DNA of 22,834 nt. It comes from JAOPZW01 sp036379935 (lineage in GTDB: Bacteria; Actinomycetota; Thermoleophilia; Solirubrobacterales; Solirubrobacteraceae). A program made the position numbers and the translations under genes. Shown here in pieces: positions 1-7,408 of the stretch. The DNA lies in assembly GCA_036379935.1 (NCBI GenBank), contig DASVFT010000069.1, positions 1-22,834 of the forward strand, written 5' to 3'. Under the pieces are notes generated by a model. The model was not told where the DNA came from, made no database searches, and saw nothing but the letters and a program-made list of their open reading frames with translations. Each line of letters starts with the position of its first letter. The first letter of the stretch is position 1.

Positions 1-80
1 CATGACGGCGTGGAGAAGCCGCGCGGGCGCAGTGTCCGCGCGGCGCGACGGCGCATGATAGGGCAATTCGCTTGGCGCTC

Positions 81-176
81 GCCGCTCGGCGCAGCCGCGA
101 TCGGGCCGCTCGGCGCCGCCGCGGTCGGGCCGCTCGGCGCAGCCGCGCTCGGGCCGCACGGCGCCGCCGCGCTCGG
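81..176. repeat. 24-bp tandem repeat, four units
   Basis: Four consecutive 24-bp units start at 81, 105, 129 and 153. Each begins GCCGCTCGGCGC or a close variant and ends in TCGG. The period is a multiple of three, so a forward frame reads as near-repeats of PLGAAAxG. The array lies upstream of the probable promoter and riboswitch of the M23 gene, so I treat it as non-coding. The stretch 1-195 holds no other gene I can support. Confidence 0.8.
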
Positions 177-195
177 GGCTGCGACGAAGTCCGCT

Positions 196-221
196 TTGGG
201 CTGTCCGCGGTGGGGTATACG
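196..221 (+). promoter_or_regulatory. possible promoter of the riboswitch-M23 transcript
   Basis: TATACG at 216-221 is the best -10-like box upstream of the riboswitch, and TTGGGC at 196-201 is a -35-like box, but the 14-nt spacer is short. A start near 228 would place the whole aptamer in the leader. This is inferred from position and weak consensus only. Confidence 0.35.
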
Positions 222-244
222 CTCCCGCGCCAACCTCAGCAGAA

Positions 245-390
245 CACGCCGAGTCCGCGACGGCTCTACGTCGGTCGCCGCGGAGCGGGGGACCCAATGG
301 GCGCGCACGCGTGCCCTGGGGCGAATCCGGGAGGGATGCCTGGTAGCGCGGGTCGGCCGCGCGAGCCCGTCAGCTGACCCCGTAGGCGGC
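245..390 (+). promoter_or_regulatory. c-di-AMP riboswitch (ydaO-yuaA class)
   Basis: The conserved ydaO-yuaA blocks occur in order: GAGCGGGGGACCCAATG near 283-299, CTGGGGCGAATCC near 317-329, GGTAG near 342-346, and the 3' block GAGCCCGTCAGCTGACCCCG followed by TAGGCGG at 362-389. P1 can close as CGCC 247-250 with GGCG 385-388. The class binds cyclic di-AMP, is generally an OFF switch, and in Actinobacteria often precedes cell-wall hydrolases, as here. The 3' strand of P1 carries AGGCGG (384-389), the only Shine-Dalgarno-like run before the GTG at 400. Ligand binding could therefore hide the ribosome site; that mechanism is inference, while the class call rests on sequence blocks recognised by eye. 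Confidence 0.9.
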
Positions 391-399
391 CAACCGACC

Positions 400-1656
400 G
401 TGGACTCCCCCGCGCGCCCTTCCCTCCCGGCGGCCGCCCTGCAGCGGTGGCTACGCGTCGGGGCGGCGCTGGCCCTCCTCTGCTCCGCCTTTCCGGCCAC
501 GGCCGCCGCTCAGAGCCCGGCCCCGACCGGCGGTGCGTCGCCGACGCCGGCGACCGTTCCCGCGGCCACGCCGACGGTGGCGGCATCCTCTGCCGCGCCG
601 CGGCCGGTGGTCGACGCCGTCACCTGCCGCACCACGTGCCAGGGCATCGCGCGTGCGGTACCGGGCAGCGTCGTGCGCGTGAGCGGCGAGGGGATGGCTG
701 CCGTGACCAGCGTCATCCTCCTCGGGCGCAGGGGCAGTCGCGACGACGTGACCGTCGCCGCCACGCAGGTCTCGCCCACGGCGGTCGATGCCGTCCTCCC
801 GCGGCGGGCGCATACCGGCGCCGTGCGCGCCGTGACCGCCACCGGGCGGCGCTCGCTGCGGTCGGCCGCACGGCTGGTCGTCCGCCCCAAGGGCTCAACC
901 GATCCGGGCGGGCCGCTCGTCGAAGCCAAGGTGCAGACGCGCAGGCTGCTCTTCGAGGGCGGACGGCTGGCCACCGTGAGCTTCTACGTGCGCGGCGCCT
1001 CTCCCGTCAACGTCGCGGTGGACGTCGTGCGCGCCAGCGACCGCGTCGCGGTCGCGCACTACGCCGTCCCCGCTGTGGCGCCGGGAACCGTGCAGAGCGT
1101 GGACTGGGACGGCACCATCGCCGGGGTCGCCCAGCCGGAGGGCCGCTACGTCTTCCAGGTCTCGGCCTCCGCGAACGTGGCCACCGCGCGCGCCGCCCAG
1201 ACGGCGCCACCGGCCCCGCGCTTCGAGAGCTTCTGGCTCGTGCGCCACGTCTTCCCGATCGCCGGCCCGCACACCTACGGCGACCCCTTCGGCGTGCAGC
1301 GAGCCGGCCACGTGCATCAGGGCCAGGACGTCATGGCCGACTGCGGCACGCCGCTCGTCGCCGTGCACTCCGGCACGGTCAAGTTCGTCGGGTCGCAGGC
1401 GCTGGCCGGCAACTACATCGTCATCGCCGGCGACGACGGCGTGGCCGACTACGTCTACATGCACCTCCGCGACGGCGCCCTGGTGGCCAAGGGCGCCCCC
1501 GTCGCCACCGGGCAGCAGATCGGCTTCGTGGGCCGCACGGGCGACGCCACCGCCTGCCACCTGCACTTCGAGCTGTGGCCGGCGCCCGGCTGGTACACCG
1601 GCGGCCAGGCCGTCGACCCCGCGCCCAGCCTCAGGGCCTGGGACGTCTCGGGCTAG
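400..1656 (+). CDS. Secreted M23 (LytM-type) metallopeptidase, riboswitch-controlled
   Basis: Likely a zinc endopeptidase cutting peptidoglycan cross-links outside the membrane. With the GTG at 400 it has 418 residues. A signal peptide is clear: Arg-bearing n-region, hydrophobic residues about 20-35, and an Ala-rich cleavage area before Gln38. A Pro/Ala/Thr linker follows, then an IPT/TIG-like beta domain (about 74-163) opened by Cys76 and Cys80, a FlgD-like Ig segment (about 180-258), and the M23 domain (about 295-410). Visible zinc motifs are HxxxD (His306-Asp310) and HLH (387-389). The reading frame stays open upstream to position 10, but those codons lie in the riboswitch and tandem repeat, so I reject the longer start. 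The gene is convergent with guaA. Confidence 0.9.
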   Translation: MDSPARPSLPAAALQRWLRVGAALALLCSAFPATAAAQSPAPTGGASPTPATVPAATPTVAASSAAPRPVVDAVTCRTTCQGIARAVPGSVVRVSGEGMAAVTSVILLGRRGSRDDVTVAATQVSPTAVDAVLPRRAHTGAVRAVTATGRRSLRSAARLVVRPKGSTDPGGPLVEAKVQTRRLLFEGGRLATVSFYVRGASPVNVAVDVVRASDRVAVAHYAVPAVAPGTVQSVDWDGTIAGVAQPEGRYVFQVSASANVATARAAQTAPPAPRFESFWLVRHVFPIAGPHTYGDPFGVQRAGHVHQGQDVMADCGTPLVAVHSGTVKFVGSQALAGNYIVIAGDDGVADYVYMHLRDGALVAKGAPVATGQQIGFVGRTGDATACHLHFELWPAPGWYTGGQAVDPAPSLRAWDVSG

Positions 1657-1809
1657 GAGACGTGGCCGGAACTATCGGTCGAACGTCATGTGAGAACGGC
1701 GTCGAGCGCGGAGCGTGACGCCGCGATCTGAGGTGCGGATCGTCGTTCCTGGCCAGGAGCGCGAACGAGGACAGTGCACGAGCACGGACTCGTTCGCAGC
1801 GACGCCGCC

Positions 1810-1829
1810 AGGGGCGACGAGACGCCCCT
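1810..1829 (-). terminator. GC hairpin after guaA
   Basis: Arms AGGGGCG (1810-1816) and CGCCCCT (1823-1829) pair perfectly across a 6-nt loop, five bases beyond the guaA stop. There is no U-tract on either side, so this would be a non-canonical terminator. It may serve both converging genes. Nothing else is seen in the 1657-1833 gap. Confidence 0.45.
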
Positions 1830-1833
1830 CAGA

Positions 1834-3450
1834 TCACTCCCACTCGATGGTGCCGGGGGGCTTCGAGGTGATGTCCAGCACCACCCGATTGACCTCGCGG
1901 AGCTCCCCGATCATCCTGGCCGCTATCTGCTCGAGCAGGTCGTAGGGCAGGCGCGCCCAGTCGGCGGTCATCGCGTCGTCGCTCGTCACCGCGCGGATGA
2001 CGACGACGTGACCGTACGTGCGGTCGTCGCCCTGGACGCCGACGGTGCGGATGTCGGGCAGCACGCAGAAGGACTGCCAGAGCTCGCGATAGAGCCCAGC
2101 GTTGCGGATCTCGTCCTGGAGGATGAAGTCGGCGTCGCGCAGGACGTCGAGCCGCTCTTTGGTCGCCTCGCCACCGACGATGCGGATGGCCAGCCCCGGG
2201 CCGGGGAACGGCTGGCGCCAGACGAGCCGCTCGGGCAGGCCGAGCTCGGCGCCCACGGCCCGCACCTCGTCCTTGAACAGCGCGCGCAGCGGCTCGACGA
2301 GCTCGAACTCGAGGTCCTCGGGGAGGCCGCCCACGTTGTGGTGGGACTTGATCGTCGCCGCGCCCGTGCCGCCGCCGGACTCGATGACGTCCGAGTACAG
2401 CGTGCCCTGCACGAGGAAGCGCGCATCGCCGATCCTGGCCGCCTCCTCCTCGAAGACGCGGATGAACTCGGCGCCGATGATCTTGCGCTTGCGCTCGGGC
2501 TCGGTGACGCCGGCCAGCTTGTCGAGGAAGCGCGTCTCGGCGTCGACGGCGACCAGCGGGACCTTGAAGGTGTCGCGGAAGGCCGAGATGACCTGCTCGC
2601 CCTCGTTCTTGCGCATGAGGCCGTGGTCGACGAAGACGCACGTCAGCTGGTCGCCGATCGCGCGGTGCACGAGCAGCGCGGCCACCGAGGAGTCCACCCC
2701 GCCGCTGAGGCCGCAGATGACCTTGGCATCGCTGACCTGGGCGCGGATGCGCGCGATCTGCTCCTCGACGATCGACGCGGGCGACCACGCCATGTCGCAC
2801 TCGCAGACGTCGCGCAGGAAGCGGTCGAGCACGTCCTGCCCGTAGGGCGTGTGGACGACCTCGGGATGGAACTGGATGCCGTAGATCCCGCGCTCCTCCG
2901 ACTCGAACGCGGCCACCGGCGACTCGGTGGACGAGGCCAGCGCGCGGAAGCCCGGCGGCGCGGCGAAGACCGTGTCGCGATGCGACATCCAGCAGCTCTG
3001 CTCCGCGGGCAGCCCGGCGAGCAGGCGCCCGGGGTCGCGCACGGTGAGCTGCGAGCGCCCGAACTCCCCCACCTCGGCGCCCTCGACGCGGCCGCCGAGG
3101 CGCAGCGCCAGCAGCTGCATGCCGTAGCAGATGCCGAGCACCGGGATGCCGAGCTCGAGCAGCTGTGGATCGAGCTTCGGCGCCCCGTCCGCGTAGACCG
3201 AGGCCGGTCCGCCGGAGAGGATCAGGCCCTTGGGCCGCCGCCGGGCGATCTCCTCCACGCCCACGTGGTGGGCCAGCAGCTCGCTGAACACGCCGCACTC
3301 GCGGACCCGGCGGGCGATCAGCTGGGAGTACTGGCCGCCGTAGTCGAGGACGACGACCTCGTCAACCGCGCGCGGAACGTCGACCGCAGCCCCTTCATCC
3401 GCCAGTTCCGTGGCAGCGGTGGCTGCGGTGACGACTCCGTGTTCGCTCAC
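1834..3450 (-). CDS. guaA: GMP synthase (glutamine-hydrolysing)
   Basis: Converts XMP to GMP using glutamine and ATP, the last step of de novo GMP synthesis in the cytoplasm. The 538 residues include a class I glutamine amidotransferase (about 31-215) with Cys108 in GICYGMQ and His195/Glu197 in FHPE. An ATP pyrophosphatase follows, with PP-loop SGGVDSS (249-255), and then the C-terminal dimerisation domain ending KPPGTIEWE. It runs about 13 residues longer than the E. coli enzyme because of a roughly 30-residue N-terminal tail. The GTG start overlaps the guaB3 stop as GTGA, so translation is probably coupled and the two dedicated GMP-branch steps are co-expressed. Confidence 0.98.
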   Translation of the reverse strand: MSEHGVVTAATAATELADEGAAVDVPRAVDEVVVLDYGGQYSQLIARRVRECGVFSELLAHHVGVEEIARRRPKGLILSGGPASVYADGAPKLDPQLLELGIPVLGICYGMQLLALRLGGRVEGAEVGEFGRSQLTVRDPGRLLAGLPAEQSCWMSHRDTVFAAPPGFRALASSTESPVAAFESEERGIYGIQFHPEVVHTPYGQDVLDRFLRDVCECDMAWSPASIVEEQIARIRAQVSDAKVICGLSGGVDSSVAALLVHRAIGDQLTCVFVDHGLMRKNEGEQVISAFRDTFKVPLVAVDAETRFLDKLAGVTEPERKRKIIGAEFIRVFEEEAARIGDARFLVQGTLYSDVIESGGGTGAATIKSHHNVGGLPEDLEFELVEPLRALFKDEVRAVGAELGLPERLVWRQPFPGPGLAIRIVGGEATKERLDVLRDADFILQDEIRNAGLYRELWQSFCVLPDIRTVGVQGDDRTYGHVVVIRAVTSDDAMTADWARLPYDLLEQIAARMIGELREVNRVVLDITSKPPGTIEWE

Positions 3451-4706
3451 TCAGCCCCCGTGAGCGCCGGCGTCTTGTCGACGGCCGGGGTGCCGTTCCC
3501 GTTGCCCTCCCGCGCCGGGGCCGGCGCGTGCGCCGCCGCGCCGCGGGCGCCCATGCCGACGCCCTGCGAGGCCTGGAGCGCCTTGCCCTCGGTCTGCAGC
3601 GACGGCGCGATCATCAGCTCGGCCCGGTTGAACTCGGCGAGGTCCTTGTAGCCGCACGTCGCCATCGAGGTTCGCAGCGCGCCCATGAGGTTGAACGTGC
3701 CGTCGTTCTCGTGCGCGGGGCCGACGAGGATCTCCTCGAGCGTGCCGTTCTGCACGGTCTGCACGCGCGCGCCGCGCGGCAGGGAGGGGTGGAACGTCGC
3801 CATGCCCCAGTGGAAGCCGCGCCCCGGCGCCTCGTAGGCGCGCGCGAGCGGAGAGCCGATCATCACCGCGTCGGCTCCGCAGGCGATGGCCTTCGAGACG
3901 TCGCCGCCCGTGCGCATGCCGCCGTCGGCGATGACCTGCACGTACTCGCCGGTCTCCAGCATATGCGTCGAGCGCGCTCCGGCCACGTCGGCGATCGCGG
4001 TGGCCTGCGGCACGCCCAGGCCGAGCACGCCGCGCGTGGTGCAGGCGGCGCCGGGACCGACGCCGACCAGCACGCCGGCGGCGCCGGTGCGCATGAGGTG
4101 AAGGCCGGTGTGGTAGGAGGCACAGCCGCCGACGACGACCGGCACGCCGACCTCGCGGATGAACTCCTTGAGGTTCAGCGGCGTGGTCGTCTGCGAGACG
4201 TGCTCGGCGGAGACGACCGTGCCCTGGATGACGAGGATGTCGAGGCCGGCCTCGAGCGCGAGCTCGTAGTAGCGCGCGACGCGCTGCGGGGTCAGCGACG
4301 CGGCGGCCACCACCCCGGTCTCGGCCTTGATCTCCTCGATGCGCCGGCGGATGAGCTCGGGCTGGATCGGCTCCTGGTAGATCGCCTGCATCTCGCGCGT
4401 GGCCGCCTCCTTGGGCAGCTCGGCGATGCGCTCGAGCTGGGCGTCGGCGTCCTCGAATCGCGTCCAGATGCCCTCGAGGTTCAGGACGGCCAGGCCGCCG
4501 AGCTTGCCGATGGTCTTCGCCGTCGCCGGCGAGACGACGCCGTCCATGGCCGAGGCCAGCAGCGGGAGCTCGAAGCGGTAGTCGCCGAGCTTCCAGGAGA
4601 TGTCGACGTCGTCGGGGTCGCGTGTGCGCCTCGAGGGCACGATCGCGACATCGTCGAAGCCATAAGCGCGGCGGGCCTTCTTGCCGCGTCCGATCTCGAT
4701 CTCCAT
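3447..4706 (-). CDS. guaB3: GuaB3-family IMP dehydrogenase
   Basis: Resembles the GuaB3 branch of the IMP dehydrogenase family common in Actinobacteria. Classic GuaB oxidises IMP to XMP with NAD; the exact activity of GuaB3 proteins is less settled. The 419-residue protein is a single TIM-barrel-type domain with no CBS insert. The catalytic-loop cysteine sits in GPGAACTTR (Cys222), and VIADGGMRTGGDVSKAI and GADAVMIGSPLARA match the phosphate-binding loops. The C-terminus ends in a low-complexity Ala/Pro/Gly tail from about residue 385. ATG at 4706 has AGGA eight bases upstream. It is followed by guaA with a 4-bp overlap, which supports a role in GMP synthesis. Confidence 0.92.
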   Translation of the reverse strand: MEIEIGRGKKARRAYGFDDVAIVPSRRTRDPDDVDISWKLGDYRFELPLLASAMDGVVSPATAKTIGKLGGLAVLNLEGIWTRFEDADAQLERIAELPKEAATREMQAIYQEPIQPELIRRRIEEIKAETGVVAAASLTPQRVARYYELALEAGLDILVIQGTVVSAEHVSQTTTPLNLKEFIREVGVPVVVGGCASYHTGLHLMRTGAAGVLVGVGPGAACTTRGVLGLGVPQATAIADVAGARSTHMLETGEYVQVIADGGMRTGGDVSKAIACGADAVMIGSPLARAYEAPGRGFHWGMATFHPSLPRGARVQTVQNGTLEEILVGPAHENDGTFNLMGALRTSMATCGYKDLAEFNRAELMIAPSLQTEGKALQASQGVGMGARGAAAHAPAPAREGNGNGTPAVDKTPALTGAE

Positions 4707-4712
4707 CAGGGC

Positions 4713-4718
4713 ATCCTA
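4713..4718 (-). promoter_or_regulatory. -10-like TAGGAT six bases before guaB3
   Basis: On the minus strand TAGGAT is separated from the ATG by exactly 6 nt, the geometry of leaderless actinobacterial transcripts. The same bases contain AGGA, which could act as a Shine-Dalgarno in a longer mRNA, so the two readings cannot be separated by sequence alone. No clear -35 is seen. Confidence 0.4.
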
Positions 4719-4730
4719 GGGTCGCGTGCG

Positions 4731-4758
4731 GACGAGAAGACCCCGCGCAGGCGGGGTC
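4731..4758 (-). terminator. Intrinsic terminator between pfkB-like gene and guaB3
   Basis: Read on the minus strand, GACCCCGC and GCGGGGTC pair perfectly over a 4-nt loop (arms 4751-4758 and 4739-4746). They are followed by TTCTCGTC. It would end the HU-to-kinase transcript, or act as an attenuator in a guaB3 leader if that leader starts farther upstream. Confidence 0.65.
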
Positions 4759-4778
4759 CAGGGTGCGGCGAATCGTCG

Positions 4779-4838
4779 GGTCTGTGGCGGCGGCAGACCA
4801 CCTTGCCGGCCACCTTAGCAGCGAGGCCCGGCCCTCAA
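4779..4838 (-). promoter_or_regulatory. Possible guaB3 leader: promoter plus upstream hairpin
   Basis: TTGAGG (4833-4838) and TAAGGT (4812-4817) form a weak promoter with a 15-nt spacer. Downstream, GGTCTG/CAGACC (4794-4799 and 4779-4784) makes a 6-bp hairpin before the terminator at 4739-4758. GACCC just after this stem could pair with the terminator's GGGTC, so alternative folds are possible. No known riboswitch class is recognised. This is speculative. Confidence 0.3.
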
Positions 4839-4850
4839 TGGACGCCGCGT

Positions 4851-5810
4851 CTAGGAGACCTCGGCGGGCGTGTCGAGGCGCTGCACGTCGATCTCGGCGA
4901 CGAGCCGCTCGACCTCGCGCGGCTCGATGAGCCCCGCGCCCAGGCGCTGCGTGGACTCCGCCCCGCAGGCCACGCCGAAGCGCAGGCACTCGTCGGGCGA
5001 GGAGCCGGTGTAGCGGGCGGCGACGAAGCCGGCCAGGAAGGCATCGCCCGCCCCCACTGCGGCCACCGCCTCGCGCGGCTCGATCCACGCGCGGTGCAGC
5101 ACCGGCGCCCCGTCGACCATGATCGACGCCACGCAGCCGTCGGGCAGCGTCATGATCGCCTCGCGCGCGCCGAGGGCGACCATCTCGCGCACCGCGATCA
5201 CGCGATCCTCCTCGTCGTTGAACTCGTGGCCCACGAGCTCCTCGGCCTCCAGCACGTTGGGCGAGACGACGTCGGGCTCGGCGCGCACGGCGAGGCGCAT
5301 GGGATCGCCGTCGGCATCGACCACCGTCTGCACCGCGACCTTGCGCAACTCCTTGATGAGCTGGGCGTAGATGTCGGGGTCGACCGCGCGCGGCAGCGAG
5401 CCCGCGAACACGACGACGTCCGCTCCCCGCGCCAGGTACAGGAGCTTGTCGCGGAAGAGCTCCAGCTCCTTCGCGCTGACCGCCGGCCCGCGCTCGTTGA
5501 TCTCGGTCGTCTCGCCGTTGGTGGGGTCGTGGACCGCGGTGTTGGTGCGCGACTCCTCGCGGATGCGCACGAAGTCGTTGAGGATCGACTCCTCGGTCAG
5601 CTGCTCGACGATCCGCGTGCCCGTGGCCCCGCCCGCGAAGCCGGTGGCGATCACGGGCTGGCCGAGCGACTTCAGGGTGCGCGCGACGTTGACCCCCTTG
5701 CCGCCCGGCATCGTCGTCTGCTCGACGGTGCGGTGGCGGCGCCCAAGTCGGAAGTTGGGCACCGAGAGAGACTTGTCGATCGCCGCGTTGAGGGTGACGG
5801 TGATGATCAT
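4851..5810 (-). CDS. 1-phosphofructokinase family (PfkB) sugar kinase
   Basis: A ribokinase/PfkB-superfamily kinase, most like 1-phosphofructokinase or tagatose-6-phosphate kinase, phosphorylating a phosphosugar with ATP. Of its 319 residues, the N-terminal MIITVTLNAAIDKS and the loop PGGKGVNVAR (35-44) are typical of the FruK/LacC subgroup. NTAVHDPTNGETTEIN forms the substrate lid, and the anion-hole/catalytic motif GAGDAF (253-258) holds the base Asp256. The ATG overlaps the carboxypeptidase stop as ATGA. No fruR or fruA PTS genes are nearby, so fructose use is not shown and 1-phosphofructokinase is only the best family guess. A terminator follows at 4731-4758. Confidence 0.88.
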   Translation of the reverse strand: MIITVTLNAAIDKSLSVPNFRLGRRHRTVEQTTMPGGKGVNVARTLKSLGQPVIATGFAGGATGTRIVEQLTEESILNDFVRIREESRTNTAVHDPTNGETTEINERGPAVSAKELELFRDKLLYLARGADVVVFAGSLPRAVDPDIYAQLIKELRKVAVQTVVDADGDPMRLAVRAEPDVVSPNVLEAEELVGHEFNDEEDRVIAVREMVALGAREAIMTLPDGCVASIMVDGAPVLHRAWIEPREAVAAVGAGDAFLAGFVAARYTGSSPDECLRFGVACGAESTQRLGAGLIEPREVERLVAEIDVQRLDTPAEVS

Positions 5811-7045
5811 GCGATCCCGCTGGACCCCGCCTGGCGCCGGCGCCGGACCGCTCGGCGACGCAGGAGGACCAACTGCAGGCTAGCGAGTGCGAGCCCGCAC
5901 AGGATCACGACGGTCAGCGTGCGCCCCAGCAGGTCGTCGCCGCGCTGCCACAGCGAGGCCTGCGCGATCGGCGCCCGCGTGACCAGGGGAACGCGCGCGA
6001 CGGTGCGTCCACGCCATCGGACCTCGATCGTCCCCACACGCGTCCCGGCCGGGAGGGGGCCGTCGAGCTCGGCCGGCACGTCGAGCGCGCGAGTAAAGAT
6101 GCGCTCGTCGCGCCGCGCCGTGCGCACCACGCTGTGCGCGGCCACGAGCTGCGCACGGGTGTCGCGGTGGGCGAGCTTGACGCTCGCGAACTCCTGCCCC
6201 TCCCGCACCGGCTCCACCCGGTGATAGCGGCGCAGGCCATAGCGCAGCAGGGCGAGCGAGTCGGCGTCGCGCGCGGCCTCCGAGGGCTCGTCGAGGACGA
6301 CCGAGATCACGGTCACGCCCGCCTTGGTCGCCGAGGCGACGAGGATGTAGCCGGCCGTCGCGGTGTGGCCCGTCTTGACGCCGTTGACCTCGCGCACGGA
6401 GCGGACGAGGACGTTCCGATTGATGATCGTGCGCTCGTGGGCGCCGGTGTGCAGCGTCGCGCGCGGCAGGTTGGTGACCTCGCGGAAGAACGCGTTGCGC
6501 CGCAGGATCAGCGTGAGCTTGACCAGGTCCTCGGCGCTGGAGTAGTTGCCGCGCGCGTCGAGGCCGATCGCGTTGGCGTAGTGGGTGTGGCGCAGTCCGA
6601 GCTGCCGCGCGCGGCGGTTCATGAGCGCGACGAACGCGCGCTCGGAGCCGGCGACCCGGGCGGCCAGCGTGGCGGCAGCGTCGTTGGCGCTGGCCAGCAG
6701 CAGGCCGCGCAGCAGGTCGGCGACCGACAGCCGCTCGCCCGCACGCAGGCCGATCACCGACTCGGCCGGCGCCCCGCGGTAGCGCACGGCGGTGAGGACC
6801 CGCGACAGCCGGCTGCGCTCGAGCGTGACGAGCGCGGTCATGAGCTTCGTCGTCGAGGCCACCGGCCGAGGCCGGGCCGCCTGGCGCTCGAAGACGACGT
6901 CCCCGGTGGCCGGCTCGACCAGGATCGCGGCCGGCGCGCGCACCACAGGCGCGGCGGCGGCGCGCGGAGGGCGGGCGAGGCTGAGTCCGGCGACGATGCC
7001 GACCGCAAGCAGCGCGGCCGCCGCGAGGCGGACGCGCGCGATCAC
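5807..7045 (-). CDS. D-alanyl-D-alanine carboxypeptidase (peptidase S11, PBP5/DacF type)
   Basis: Low-molecular-weight penicillin-binding protein that trims terminal D-Ala from peptidoglycan stem peptides outside the membrane. Starting at the GTG that overlaps the LysM gene stop (GTGA), it has 412 residues. It shows a hydrophobic signal sequence (about 8-24), ending near RAAAAP, and the three penicillin-fold motifs: STTK (Ser64-Lys67), SAN (119-121) and KTG (224-226). A small beta domain (about 280-360) precedes one C-terminal membrane segment (376-396) and an Arg-rich cytoplasmic tail, as expected for membrane-anchored members. The same frame remains open for 117 codons upstream, but these overlap the LysM gene and lack a signal peptide, so the short start is preferred. 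Confidence 0.95.
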   Translation of the reverse strand: MIARVRLAAAALLAVGIVAGLSLARPPRAAAAPVVRAPAAILVEPATGDVVFERQAARPRPVASTTKLMTALVTLERSRLSRVLTAVRYRGAPAESVIGLRAGERLSVADLLRGLLLASANDAAATLAARVAGSERAFVALMNRRARQLGLRHTHYANAIGLDARGNYSSAEDLVKLTLILRRNAFFREVTNLPRATLHTGAHERTIINRNVLVRSVREVNGVKTGHTATAGYILVASATKAGVTVISVVLDEPSEAARDADSLALLRYGLRRYHRVEPVREGQEFASVKLAHRDTRAQLVAAHSVVRTARRDERIFTRALDVPAELDGPLPAGTRVGTIEVRWRGRTVARVPLVTRAPIAQASLWQRGDDLLGRTLTVVILCGLALASLQLVLLRRRAVRRRRQAGSSGIA

Positions 7046-7380
7046 GGCGCCAGTCGCACCTTCTGCCCCGCGTGCAGGGTCTGGGCGTCGATCTTGGGGT
7101 TCAGGCGCTCGATGACCTGCAGCGACACGCCGGTCTTGATCGAGATCGCCGAGAGCGTGTCGCCCGCCTTGACGGTGTAGCTGCGCCGCCGCTTGCGCAC
7201 CGTGGACGTCGTCGAGCTCGGCGCGGCCGGGACCGCCCGCTGGGTGCTGCCCGTTCCCTGCGAGGACGACTCGTCGGCCAGGAGCGCGTGGTCGACCACC
7301 GCGTACACCGCCACCGCGCACGTGATGAGCGCCACTGGAGCCAGCCAGCGGGCGGGGCTGCGGCGTCGACGGGCGGCCAT
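7042..7380 (-). CDS. Membrane-anchored LysM protein
   Basis: A 112-residue protein with an Arg-rich cytoplasmic N-terminus (MAARRRR), one membrane segment (about 13-29), a Ser/Thr/Pro linker, and a single LysM domain (about 67-110, YTVKAGDTLSAIS...NPKI...L..GQKVRL). LysM binds the glycan strand of peptidoglycan, so the protein probably sits between membrane and wall. It lies directly before the carboxypeptidase with a 4-bp overlap, pointing to a shared role in wall turnover. An upstream ATG would add 34 residues that overlap the pyrF end and spoil the N-in anchor; I chose 7380 because it gives a compact anchor and follows a TATGCT box. Confidence 0.88.
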   Translation of the reverse strand: MAARRRRSPARWLAPVALITCAVAVYAVVDHALLADESSSQGTGSTQRAVPAAPSSTTSTVRKRRRSYTVKAGDTLSAISIKTGVSLQVIERLNPKIDAQTLHAGQKVRLAP

Positions 7381-7391
7381 GGGCTGACCGG

Positions 7392-7397
7392 AGCATA
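7392..7397 (-). promoter_or_regulatory. -10-like TATGCT before the LysM gene
   Basis: TATGCT on the minus strand ends 11 nt before the LysM ATG, in the 28-bp gap after the pyrF stop. It could start an internal, near-leaderless transcript. The evidence is consensus match and spacing only. Confidence 0.3.
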
Positions 7398-7408
7398 GGG
7401 CCGCCGCC

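Noticed and set aside
1..3. ATG on the minus strand at the left edge
   Set aside because: Only one codon is visible and no ribosome site or -10 box supports it.
10..399. N-terminal extension of the M23 peptidase (start at GTG 10)
   Set aside because: The codons run through a tandem repeat and the c-di-AMP riboswitch, and the signal peptide begins only at 400.
1774..6224. Long plus-strand open frames opposite guaA, guaB3, the kinase and the carboxypeptidase (600-900 residues)
   Set aside because: Antisense shadows caused by very high GC; compositions are Arg/Ala/Asp-rich with no motif, and the minus-strand proteins are unmistakable.
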